DNA of 64,000 nt from positions 2,251,771 to 2,315,770 of the forward strand of contig OX442418.1 in assembly GCA_949361645.1 (NCBI GenBank), read 5' to 3'. Each line of letters begins with the position of its first letter. Within the stretch, counting starts at the first letter, position 1. Below, piece after piece: positions 20,723-31,112 of this stretch. Source of the stretch: Spongilla lacustris (taxonomy: Eukaryota; Porifera; Demospongiae; Spongillida; Spongillidae). Under the pieces are notes generated by a model, which saw only the letters and a list, made by a program, of their open reading frames with translations, made no database searches and was not told where the DNA came from. The translations under genes were made by a program, and so were the position numbers.

Positions 20723-22936
20723 GTCTTGGGAGACACAGTGACCCGTTCCGACCTCCAAGAACTGGTAGCTGCAGCTGGTCAGGACAGCATCTCCATCAAC
20801 TCCATGTTCTTTCCGAAGGACAAGCAAAATGTGCCAGTGACTGTCAGGCTTCTTAAGGCTCTGGCAGGGTTGGTGGATCCCTACATGAATAATGCTGTGC
20901 AACCCACTATGCTGCTACAGCTTATCAGGGCTAGGCTTATTGGCCATGCCATGCAAGGGCTGCTAGCTCCACTCATTAACTTGGACTCCAGTATCAGTGA
21001 GCTACTGGTGTTGATCAGCATGGCAGCTCATATTCTGTTTGTTTAGTTCCGAGCGCCTGGTGGTGGTACCAAGTTAATGCAGTCAGTTCTGTACTATGAC
21101 TACCAAGCATTTGTGCAGACAGTGTACTGGAATGTTATGAAAATCCAGGTAGCAAGACTACCACATCCATCAGCAGGGCACTGATGCAGGAGAAACGATG
21201 ATGTTTGGTCACATGCGCACCCTCACCCACAATAGAAATTTCAACCTAGCTGAGGCAAATCTCAACCTCTCCACTGCACACCAGATAAGCCATATCCTTG
21301 AGGAACACCCAGAGTGGAGCAGGGGCCATCGGCGGCTCAAGGCCACGGAGGACAAGGTAAATCCTTTAAGCTGGCAAGGAAATATGAAGGTAACTAGACA
21401 TATGGATATCCCAGCCTTGTATAACCAGGGAATGCAGCAAGCAAAGGCAGCCATCCTTGCTAGTGGCCTATTAGTTGAAAACAGCCCTGACCTTGACTTT
21501 TACAACCTAGCAACCAAAGGCTTCTCCTTACGATGCCCACATGGTGAATGGGTTGGTGTCACACTCATGTATGATGAAGAAGAAAGTGATTGTGATGAAG
21601 AGATGGAGAATGGTGATGAGGCATTAGAGGTCGGCCAACATGCTCATGAAGAGGCACAGCTAGAAGCACAGGCTTTTGATGATGCAGCAGTCACCATGGA
21701 AGATGCTTGCACTGAAGCAGCAGCGTTTATAAAACACCCTAACACCACCACTATATTGAAGGCAAGCAGGTGCACAAGTCCACTGCCCTTCGACTTGGAG
21801 TATCACCAGATCCCAAATCTATGGACCGCCTTAGGCGAGTTGCAGGAGCAAGCAGATTCACTGGAGGGGATGTGGATCTGGAAGACTGGCATCTTAAAGT
21901 AATCTTCCTAGTGCGAGACCCATATGCAGTGTTAGTGTCATGTGGAGGTGTGCATGCACTAGCTGTGTTCAGAGCTGACCTACTGCAGGTCCCAACAGCA
22001 AGAGGTGGGTTACTTACAGTCTCTAATATGACTCCTGATCAGCTAGTAATGGAGGCGGCCCAGGTGACTGGCTCACTGATGAATCTTGTGTATGTAGCGG
22101 GCAGTGATTCAGAAAAAGATTCATCTTTCACCTGGAATGGAGCGGTTGGTGTTCAGCTCAAGGTTCCAGCAAACAGAATTGCCACCTTTGCAGCACATGC
22201 ATCACGCAGTTCTATAGTTGCCACCTGCAAAACATCAACCCTTGATGCCATATTTGGGTCAATGCTACAGCTTGAGAGCTCAGTGGGTCAGACATCACAG
22301 GTTGTCAACCCTAGTTTGAAGATGACAGAGTCATTTCCATACCGAGGTGATGTGGCCAAACCCTGGCCATTATGCAATGGAACGCCACAGGAGCAGATTG
22401 CTCTAGAGCTAAGACCAACCTCATCTAGAGATATTCTAGTCAAGTGCGAAGTGCTAGGTTGTGACAAGGACATTAAGCTGTCTGCTATGCGATTGCATGT
22501 TGGAGCCCATATTCTGAGAGGCCACTGTGCTCCAGCTAATGGCATGACACCACTGAATGCTGAAGCATGTGGTTTTTGTGGCAATGTGTGTTTTGACAGG
22601 AATTGTTGTAACTGCAAGGTGGATGTAGTAAATGGTGCAAAAATAAACCATTCTGCTGGTGGAGTTTGCCTATAAGATGTCATATAGAGCTGTGGAAAAA
22701 GGTTCAGTAGCCAATCCATGCACCAACAGACCTGTTCCATGTCAAATATGCATGAGCACAGCAGGGACTGTACGCCACTATGTGTGGAGCTACCACTACT
22801 TAGACCACATGGAGTCGGTGCACCCAGGTCAAAAATTGACAGAGGAGGAGGTTGCAAAGTATGCCATCCACAGAGAGGAGTACCTAGTAGTACTGGGCAA
22901 AGAGTATATGCAGCAAAGGAGCAGGAGAAGAGGCTA

Positions 22937-23149
22937 AAGATAGACCTCAACAGGTTGAAGGATGATGCTGCATCTGTTACCAATCCCTCTCTTTTTTGGA
23001 GCCGAGTTCTTGCAGGCTATAACTAATGTTGTGATAAGGCATTATGTATTCTTTAGTGCTAATTGTGGTTACGCGTGGGTGAGAAAGGGGCGTAGGGTGG
23101 TGGGTACCCTTTTAAGAAATCTGACGATGGGTGTTTAAGAAATATTCCT

Positions 23150-23187
<38 letters not shown>

Positions 23188-23675
23188 GAATTAATAGTAA
23201 AAATAATTGGACCCTGTCCCTAACTATGCTGAGTTAGTGTTACTACCTTTGCATATGTCTTCTTTAAACCAGCAAGTAGGCTCTCTTTGTGTATCTGCTC
23301 TAGTACATCATAGAAGGTCTCAACTATCGCTACCCTTCGATAGCCTTGCATTCTTATACGGTCATTCTCGTTCTAGAATTAAAGATAGGCATCATATGCT
23401 ACACTTACTAAGAAATGCAATGTTAAAAAAGTCTTACCTCCTTCCCTTCTTTCACCGATATAACCAGTACCCGCTTCCAGTAAATCCAACAACATAAAAG
23501 GCACTTTTTTTGTAGCTAACCGCGGCACTGTTTCGTGCAATTATAATCGCACGCGGTACGCAAAATACACTCATGAATATTTAATGAGTCGTTCAGAAAG
23601 GGCGGGGGGGGCACGTACCCCCGGTGCCCCCCCCCCCCCCCCCCCACCCCCTGGATCCGCCACTGCCGGTCAGAC
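22937..23675. other. Non-coding, with C homopolymers and a transposon right end
   Basis: A C run of about 30 bases lies at 23,152-23,182 and a second at 23,628-23,645. TGGATCCGCCACTG at 23,652-23,665 is the right terminus of a CAGTGGCGGATCCA-type element, but its left partner was not located. A 96-codon frame at 23,207-23,497 has no recognised domain. Confidence 0.5.
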
Positions 23676-23679
23676 GTGG

Positions 23680-24555
23680 CAGGCGCGTATCCAGAATTTG
23701 AAGGACGGGGGTGCCGAACGGATAGCGCGCTTCGCGCACGCGAAATTTTTAGCTACCACGCCCACTCAGCAGTATAGTTTAACAGAAATACAACGGCTCA
23801 ATCGGCAAGAATGTCTGCAATCGCCAAGGATGGCGCCGTGCGCATACACTAATAGGGTGCATGCATATATATCCAGAAGCCACCGAAGCCGGAGTGCATT
23901 AGCACACTAAATGATCCGCTGAGCATGTTGTGAATACCGATAAGCGCTCTGGCATTTGCCAGCAATGCAGCTTTAAAATACTGTGGGTACAATCTGCTGA
24001 TGGAAGATCTGCAAACTTCTGAAATTGTATCCATGCCAAGGATAAATTTAGAGCCATTTATATTGTAAAAGTGCATGCAATCAGCACCTGGCTTCAAGTG
24101 GTTGACGAAGTAGTAACTAAAATGCGCTTTTCAGCTGGAGGACGACTAACAGTCAACGGAATCCAACTACGTATATACATGTCCCAACGAAAAAATGTCT
24201 CGTGTTTTAAACTAGCATCTTCGTAATCGTTAACGCTTCCCGACATCCTGTTTAGCATTTCAGGAAAGAGCTGGTACTCCAGGCAACAGGATTTTAAAGA
24301 ACGGCACGCATGCAGCTGCGTTCATGATTACGGAGATACGCTCGTTTAAACACGAGACATTTTTTTTTCGGTGGGGGCAGAGTGGACTCTACGGTAATCT
24401 TATATAGTGATGTTAATAATAGAAGTGAATTGAATTAAATTACCGCGCTAAAGCGTACGTATATGCCTGCGAAGGGAAATTATGAGCGTACTCACTATTT
24501 GATTATTTTAATCATATTCATTCTTGGGTCGGAGGGGGGTGCCTAAGCCCCCTGA

Positions 24556-24588
<33 letters not shown>

Positions 24589-24598
24589 TACGCCACTG
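23680..24598. mobile_element. Non-autonomous hAT-like element, 919 bp, 5-bp duplication CGTGG
   Basis: Starts CAGGCGCGTATCCAG and ends TAAATACGCCACTG. It is flanked by CGTGG at 23,675-23,679 and 24,599-24,603. A ~27-base C run precedes the right terminus. No transposase is encoded. CAG...CTG ends with CAGNGGCG-like starts are typical of hAT relatives; 5-bp duplications are known for a hAT subgroup (superfamily inferred). Confidence 0.78.
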
Positions 24599-24773
24599 CG
24601 TGGCGTGTACATTTTGCAAGTGATTAAGTGGATCGCATCATTATCGACTTCGAGCTTGCTGTCTTGCTCAGATTGAGAACTAGTCTCGCGGGCCGTGACG
24701 AGATATTACATCTGGAGACTATTTGGCCGGCACCAATGAGATTGCAGCGGTCACCAGACTATCTATGATTACA

Positions 24774-24775
24774 CG

Positions 24776-24822
<47 letters not shown>

Positions 24823-24831
24823 TGTGTGTGT

Positions 24832-24878
<47 letters not shown>

Positions 24879-24887
24879 TGTGTGTGT

Positions 24888-24956
<69 letters not shown>

Positions 24957-24957
24957 C
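24774..24957. repeat. TG microsatellite within R1 copy B
   Basis: About 180 bp of TG with three or four GAGTG interruptions. The same position in R1 copy A holds only about six CA units. Confidence 0.97.
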
Positions 24958-25287
24958 AGGCGCCAGATTTGCGGGCACGTGGGTAAGCTGACACACCCTC
25001 TTGTGGGTACTAAATACATTCTTCAATCTTGGCATGTAACTTTGCTGATATTTACATTCCTGCTGCACACGAAAGTCACCAGACATAATCAGTGGCGGAT
25101 ACAGGGGGGGGGGGCAAACCCGGCCTATGCCCCCCCTAACTAATAAGGATACGCCTCCTGTCCATTGTAATGAATTTAATTATATGTCATCAGCGCCGCA
25201 CTGTCTTAGCTCTTGGAGGCGCTAGTCCTGTTGTACGTGCTAAGTCTCACCCCTGACACGTGGCACTTTTTCTATTGTACTTTTTTT

Positions 25288-25618
25288 GAGCGTTCAGTTC
25301 GTACATTCGTTCAGCATTCAGTTCGTACATTCGTTCAGCGTTCAGTTCGTACATTCGTTCAGCGTTCAGTTCGTACATTCGTTCAGCGTTCAGTTCGTAC
25401 ATTCGTTCAGCGTTCAGTTCGTACATTCGTTCAGCGTTCAGTTCGTACATTCGTTCAGCGTTCAGTTTGTACATTCGTTCAGCGTTCAGTTTGTACATTC
25501 GTTCAGCGTTCAGTTCGTACATTCGTTCAGCGTTCAGTTCGTACATTCGTTCAGCGTTCAGTTCGTACATTCGTTCAGCGTTCAGTTCGTACATTCGTTC
25601 AGCGTTCAGTTCGTACAT
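25288..25618. repeat. 24-bp minisatellite, about 14 units
   Basis: Unit TTCGTTCAGCGTTCAG followed by TTCGTACA. Units differ at one or two positions (GCATT for GCGTT in the first, TTTGT for TTCGT in two central units). The unit length is a multiple of three and contains no stop, so it reads as an 8-residue repeat in several frames on both strands; the open frames are not evidence of coding. Confidence 0.96.
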
Positions 25619-25937
25619 AATTTGCGAATTTCAATTTCAATTGCCGTCAGGAAAGTGGTAGATCTGCGGAGTCCGCCGTCATCCGGATCCCATGGCTAAG
25701 CATTGCTGAAGTGTTTGCGGCGTGCAAAAAGTGTACAATGTATGTGCCAATGAATCATTAATCATACGAGTGAGACTTTACTATATTTTGTAGTGAAGAA
25801 AGCAGAGCCCACTCTTGAGTGCCTAACCCTAAAAACACCAGTGGCTAGGGTTTTGGGGCGGAGATGATGGTGCTTACTGCGCTTTCCCAGACACCCTGGC
25901 AAGTTCGGAGGGGCACGCCCCCATTCCCCCCTATATG

Positions 25938-27305
25938 CAGGGTTGCCGAAAGTCAGGCCGGGGTCCGGCCTGTGACCGGCCGGTCTGACAGCCCCGGTCT
26001 GTCAGGTCGGCCTGCCAGGTCGGTATTACTAATATATTCATAGCTAATTGATAATTTGATTGCTTAGATTGTATGAATGGCCTTGAATGTTGTTCAGACT
26101 CATTTGTGCTGCGCACGAATCCACTTCAGGTACTCCACTTTTATCAGCTGTGCTTCCTCCAACCCCGATCTTTGGATACATAATCCAGACGAATTCGTAA
26201 TTACCGTAGAGTATTGGCCCGCCCCCCTCCCCTCCAAAGTTCCCGTGTTTAAACGAGCGCATCGACGTAATCATGAACGCAGCTGCGTGAGCTGCGTGCC
26301 ATACTTTAAACTCCTGCTGGAGTGCCAGTTCTTTCCTGAAATGTTTAAACGGGTACGCGGAAGTTTTAATGATTACGTCGATATACGTTTGTTAAACACG
26401 GGCCATTTTTTTCTGTGGGGTGGATGGGGAGGGGGATATATCGCGGTACTCTAAAGTATTCGTCAGGTTGGAATTCCCACTAAGTAGAAAACAAAACGCT
26501 AACTCTACTTCCATTGTTTGGTCGCATTTCAAGGTGTACAGAGTCTATATATCTCTCATATGAAAGAACTCTAGCTGCTAAAAGCTAAAAAGCCCCCACT
26601 TGAACAGTATTTTACAATGAAGGTTCCCCCATTATCTGTGTCATGCGCCACTCATATTTTATGTCATCTGTTGATCACAACTCCATGCATGAGTTGCACT
26701 TGCAACCTTGTACATGTAAGTACATGTACATTTTTGGTAATGACAACGTGAGTTTCTCATTCTCGTGCACAACTGACCATGCTAAAGAACTCCATTATTC
26801 GCATGACTTCTCTAATGCATCATGTACATGTTAATCACTTGGAACCGGAATCTATAACCCACATCAATGAAGCTGTCCAGTACATCCCCCACCCCCACCC
26901 CACTTTCACCTCCATAAAAATGGTTGGTAGTATATGTAATGTGGAACACTCGACACAGAAATATGTTTGGGCCTTTATCTCCATATGTGATCAGGCATGC
27001 AGTTTACATTTATGTACATGTATGTATTATTTGCACTTCCAATACTGCCAATGCCACACATGCAGAGTCAGTAATCCTTCCTAACTGAGACAGAGCACCC
27101 TGAAATCAGTCAAAGCTGTGCATCTATATATGATCTCTGATAACACAATGCATGTAATTGCTGGCGCATGCATTGGTGTGACAATCTACTCCCACTTTGT
27201 GGGCGGATCCCAGCCTGTCAGGTGAGAGTCCGGCCTGCCAGGCCAAGCGGACAGTCTGGCCTGGCAGGCCGACCTGTCAGGCCGGGCTGGCCTTCGGCAA
27301 CCCTG
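25938..27305. mobile_element. Non-autonomous hAT element, 1,368 bp, 8-bp duplication CCTATATG
   Basis: Starts CAGGGTTGCCGAA and ends TTCGGCAACCCTG. It is flanked by CCTATATG at 25,930-25,937 and 27,306-27,313, the 8-bp duplication standard for hAT. The outer ~100 bp at each end is rich in GGCCTG / CAGGCC words (CCGGCCTG, GCCTGCCAGG) forming subterminal inverted repeats. The interior (26,100-27,180) shows no transposase. Confidence 0.88.
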
Positions 27306-27413
27306 CCTATATGCCCCCCCTAACACAAAATCCTGTATCCGCCCCTGATAATTTATTACGTCGTGGCCCGTGAGACTAGCTCAGAACATCGGTCCTCTTA
27401 GTCTAATAGGCTC

Positions 27414-27560
27414 AAAACTCAGGGGCGTCGGAAGGGTAAAAAATTCGGTAGACGGTCCATCGTTCCGGGGAGGGTGCGGGAGGGGGGCACCCCTCCCGAC
27501 CAGCTAGGGGGTGTGGGGGAGCGCTATAAGCTCCCCCACCGGGATCGAGCCCCAGAAGCC
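27414..27560. mobile_element. Terminal fragment of a CAGGGGCG-type element
   Basis: CTCAGGGGCGTCGGAAGG followed by GC-rich sequence with GGGGGAGCGCTATAAGCTCC. The latter closely matches 50,130-50,210, where it follows a CAGTGGCGGATCCAGG end. The other terminus was not found. Confidence 0.5.
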
Positions 27561-28124
27561 AATGCTTTTTGCAGAAAAACTCACGTAAAATCGAATCTGC
27601 ACTAATTATGTGAAACCATTTACAAGTGTTCTGAATAGACCCTTTGTGAAGCACGAGGGGTCAAAGCTAATATAGGATGCTAATTAAGAATTTGAAACAT
27701 ACAGAGGCTCTATAAAGCTATTAATTTTGTGCAACCAATTCGTATGTTATGAGACTGAGTGAAATAAAGAGATTGACAGTTACATACACATTAAATGCGT
27801 ACAATTAGTAAATGATAACTTTCCTCTTCATCAGTTTCAAATCAACTTTCAATCCTTCATTTTTAACTGTTGAGTATAATTAGTCCGCACTGAACATCAT
27901 TACATAATGACATATTGATGAATAAGACTGAAATAGCTATCGTCAAGAAGCGTAACTCTATATCTATTTTCATGACCCGATACAACATGCATGAATGTCT
28001 AATATTTCAACCCTACATGTATATATGCACATGCTGCAAGACCATGCATGAAATGATTTAGTCTTGCTTGATTCATAATGGTTCATCGTAGTGCAGCCAA
28101 CTGATTCCAGGTTTTAAACCAGGT
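27561..28124. other. No gene seen
   Basis: AT-rich, with no domain or repeat recognised. Confidence 0.45.
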
Positions 28125-29285
28125 AGCTTGAAATGGTCGCTTTTCCCGGTGTATTTGCATGGCCATGCTTTGGCGCTATTATTCTCCAGAACCGTCGCCG
28201 CTATAATACAATTGGTCCGGTTATTCTGAATTGAAACGAATGACGTATATACATATTGTTGAGGTAAAAGGGGGAGTCCTAGCGTACTACACTTGTGGGC
28301 TACATGCACATTCCTGCATGTTCTGCAGATTGCTACTTAAGTGGTCCATTAGAGAAGTCATCCAAATAAATTCTTTGGCAGGTGGGAGTGTACATGTATA
28401 CCGACAGAAGTATACTTTTACATATACTTAGAAAGTGCAGCATATAGCATCTTGCACAGAGTTGTGATCAACACATGCAATACTTAAGGAATGGTGCATG
28501 TGACATGTTGTGTATGTATGCATGCATGCATGCATGCATGTGCATTGCGAGAAGAAGTTCGTGGTTGAATATCGCATTTCATCACCGTTTTTTGAATCAC
28601 TTCAGGTTGAGGGGTCTCCTCAGTGACCTCATACCTGATTTGGAGTGTATATATTTGATCACAAAATGGGTGACTTTCACACTTTTGTTAGCTTGAAATG
28701 GTCGCTTTTCCCGGTGTATTTGCATGGCCATGCTTTGGCGCTATAATTCTCCAGAACCGTCGCCGCCAAAATACAATTGGTCCGGTTATTCTGAATTGAA
28801 ACGAATGACGTGTATCGTGCTCATTCAGTCATAATGTTGCTTGAACACATGTGGAGGTGTAAGTACATGTACAGTTGTGTGGTGCATATTACATATTGTT
28901 GTGGTAAAAGGGAGAGTCCTAGCGTACTACACTTGTGGGCTACATGCACATTCCTGCATGTTCTGCAGAGTGCTACTTAAGTGGTCCATTAGAGAAGTCA
29001 TCCAAATAAATTCTTTGGCAGGTGGGAGTGTACATGTATACCGACAGAAGTACTTTTACATATACTTATAAAGTGCAGCATATAGCATCTTGCACGGAGT
29101 AATGGTGCATGTAACATAGATAATTATGGTTGTCATGTGTATGTATGTATGTATGTATGCATGCATGTCCACTTGCAAGAAGAAGTTCATGGTTGAATAT
29201 CGCATTTCATCACCGTTTTTTGAATCACTTCAGGTTTGGGGTCTCCTCAGTGACCTCATACCTGATTTGGAGTGTATATATTCGA
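28125..29285 (+). repeat. Tandem direct duplication, two units of about 570 bp
   Basis: Unit 1 (28,125 to ~28,685) and unit 2 (28,690 to ~29,285) share AGCTTGAAATGGTCGCTTTT at the start, GTCCTAGCGTACTACACTTG in the middle and TCAGTGACCTCATACCTGAT at the end. Unit 2 has a small insertion near 28,815-28,885. Unit 2 runs straight into the 22-bp minisatellite; unit 1 does not. Confidence 0.9.
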
Positions 29286-30112
29286 TATACTATGGTCCAC
29301 AACAGTCCACACCCCTGTGTACTATGGTCCACAACAGTCCACACCCCTGTGTACTTTGGTCCACACTCACCCCTGTGTACTATGGTCCACACTCCTGTGT
29401 ACTATGGTCAACACCCCTGTGTACTATGGTTCACACCCCTGTGTACTATGGTCCACACACCCCTGTGTACTATGCCACACACCCCTGTGTACTATGGTCC
29501 ACACCCCTGTGTCAGGGGCGGCGGAAGGTATTTTTAAGTGGGGGGGTAAGTCTATGAATACATAATGAGTGGGCGTGGTAGATAGTGGTTGCGCACGCGA
29601 AAATGAACCGCTTGTTGAGTAGCTACTTAACGGTTCACACTTTTAATATCATCCGACTTCCGTTCTCTTTGGTTATAATGTACAACACGGTTAGTTACGG
29701 CTAACAATAATTCCTCTCGGTAAAGTTGGGGGGGTAAATACCCCCCCTACCCCCCCCCCCCCCCCGGTTCCGCCGCCGCTGTGTGTACTACGGTCCACAC
29801 CCCTGTGCACTATGGTCCATGCACACCCCTGTGTACTATGGTCAACACCTCTGTGTACTATGGTTCACACCCCTGTGTACTATGCCACACACCGCTGTGT
29901 ACTATGGTCCACACACCCCTGTGTACTATGGTCCACACCCCTGTGTACTATGGTCCACACCCCTGAGTACTATGGTCCACACCCCTGTGTACTATGCCAC
30001 ACACCCCTGTGTACTATGCCACACACCCCTGTGTACTATGGTCCACACCCCTGTGTACTATGGTCCACACCCCTGTGTACTATGGTCCACACACCTGTGG
30101 ACCATAGTACTC
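29285..30112. repeat. 22-bp minisatellite (CCTGTGTACTATGGTCCACA), interrupted
   Basis: About 24 variable units with lengths of 19-24 bp, changing mainly between GGTCCACAC and GCCACACAC. A 269-bp transposon (29,513-29,781) splits the array. Open frames across it reflect the repeat only. Confidence 0.95.
29513..29781. mobile_element. MITE, 269 bp, 5-bp duplication TGTGT, inside the minisatellite
   Basis: Starts CAGGGGCGGCGGAA and ends TTCCGCCGCCGCTG. TGTGT is present at 29,508-29,512 and 29,782-29,786, and neighbouring minisatellite units show the empty sequence CCCCTGTGTACT. A G run follows the left end and a long C run precedes the right end, as in the 23,680 element. Confidence 0.85.
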
Positions 30113-30221
30113 AGTAATAAAACAGTTCTTTTCAGAACTGCTACATTACAAAAGACTGACTACATATATGCCAATCTTGCTAATACATGTTTATGGTGTG
30201 TATTTGTGTGTGTGCTTCTGT

Positions 30222-30247
30222 ATGTTAATTTGTGTGTGTGTGTGTGT

Positions 30248-30278
<31 letters not shown>

Positions 30279-30280
30279 CA
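30222..30280. repeat. TG microsatellite
   Basis: About 55 bp of TG with one TATG interruption. Confidence 0.95.
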
Positions 30281-31055
30281 GGAAATCAGGTGGCTACAAC
30301 ACTATGCATGGTCCACATAAACAAGGTGCACGTTGAGAACCACCATTCATTGTCTCCTCTGATCTGTTGCCACATCTCCTACTAATAAGCATTTATGGTA
30401 GCCTAGTTGCACTACTAGAGTACTGGTATGTGCTATCAGAAACCTGGCATGAGTATGTCAGTCTCTACATGTATGTCCTTGAAATGTAATATGGCACTTC
30501 ATCTTAGTGGCAAACAACAACCTTTGAACAACATTTTGACGTACTAGTATTATATAGACATTATTGCCGTGGCTTTGTCAATGGTCGCGTGACTTATTAT
30601 TGTTATTTTTTTACTAGCGGTACGTACGCTTAAACATACCATAAAGAATGGGCTGCTACGATATCATTCATCATTGCTACGGAGCGTACGTATACCGGAG
30701 TAACATAGTTCCAGCGCGAAGCCAATCCTGCGAAGGTACACGGTATTCCGACGGTCCTCCGTATTGTTATGTATCCTTTGAGGACATGTAACCCTACCCC
30801 TTACAATGTTATGTGTCCCTATTGGCCTAATGCAATGTTATGTGTTTATCGAAGACCCCCCTGGGGCTCTCTCGTCGCATACCAAGCTGTATAAATCACG
30901 TGATATGGGGAAAAAAACCTTTTTCCAGGCAAGCTCCTTTTATACCCTCAACAAAAGACTCCTCCGGCGCTGCGCGTGCGTCAACGAATGACGCATTGCG
31001 CGTGTATTTACACGCGCGTCCCCCACAATGGGGCGGTACCGGTAAAGCAAATGCA
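30281..31055. other. Upstream region of the cysteine-rich gene, no other gene seen
   Basis: An open frame continues upstream of the ATG at 31,113 to about 30,840, but its residues are not protein-like and the signal peptide begins at 31,113, so I treat it as 5' flank. An ACGCGCG-rich stretch at 30,970-31,020 lies just before the TATA element. Confidence 0.5.
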
Positions 31056-31062
31056 ATATATA
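31055..31062 (+). promoter_or_regulatory. TATA-like element of the cysteine-rich gene
   Basis: AATATATAC lies about 55 bases before the ATG, at a distance consistent with a short 5' untranslated leader. Confidence 0.5.
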
Positions 31063-31112
31063 CACGGTGTTTTTGGAGCTCAGTTAAACTAGTTCTGCAA
31101 ACTTTCCTTGCA

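Larger units (their letters stand above)
18880..22936 (+). pseudogene. Spliced gene of an unnamed transposon-like family, several lesions
   Basis: Exons: MDCDRCGKRL... (18,880 to ~19,425); MTSELKMDNYDRM... (19,546-19,691); GLYHVKGYTEKDHNLAYLIL (~19,753-20,007); LLMDELAIEQRLSWDP...CYERH (20,064-20,666); VLGDTVTRSDLQELV (20,723 to ~21,150); GHMRTLTHNRNFNL (from ~21,180); VHKSTALRLG...RLRRVAG (~21,765-22,670); and a C-terminal finger CQIC...H...H (to 22,936). Introns 20,008-20,063 and 20,667-20,722 are both 56 bp with GT-AG and matching phases. Lesions: a 2-base AT insertion near 20,143, TAG at 21,044-21,046, frameshifts near 21,165, 21,765 and 22,668, and a damaged acceptor near 19,752. From memory the segment order matches an uncharacterised family common in Agaricomycete fungi. 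MDE in LLMDELAIE is a candidate catalytic site. No TIRs were found. Confidence 0.72.
25090..27347. mobile_element. hAT-like element, 2,258 bp, 5-bp duplication ATAAT
   Basis: Starts CAGTGGCGGATACAGG and ends CCTGTATCCGCCCCTG. It is flanked by ATAAT at 25,085-25,089 and 27,348-27,352. A G run follows the left end. It carries the 24-bp minisatellite and has itself received the 1,368-bp element at 25,938. Without that insertion it would be about 0.9 kb, close to the size of the 23,680 element. No transposase was seen. Confidence 0.82.
24604..27400 (-). repeat. Repeat R1, copy B, interrupted by a 2.26-kb element
   Basis: 24,604-25,089 and 27,353-27,400 are the two parts, matching copy A at 5930-8060 in reverse orientation. 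The inner part holds a TG microsatellite. The split occurs at ATAAT, which is duplicated on both sides of the inserted element. Copy B lacks the THAP insertion of copy A, so each copy gives the uninterrupted version of the other. Confidence 0.75.

Noticed and set aside
24759..25143. Cys-Val and His-Thr repeat proteins
   Set aside because: Translation of the TG/CA microsatellite in R1 copy B.
25288..25618. Possible CRISPR array
   Set aside because: The repeats are contiguous with no variable spacers, in a eukaryotic transposon; it is a minisatellite. The same holds for the 29.3-30.1 and 59.7 kb arrays.
25213..25699. 135- and 137-residue repeat proteins on the plus strand and a 123-residue one on the minus strand
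   Set aside because: All derive from the 24-bp minisatellite; no start context, signal or flanking domain supports any of them.
30840..31112. N-terminal extension of the cysteine-rich protein
   Set aside because: The extension would bury the signal peptide internally and covers a TATA-like element and GC-rich promoter-like sequence.
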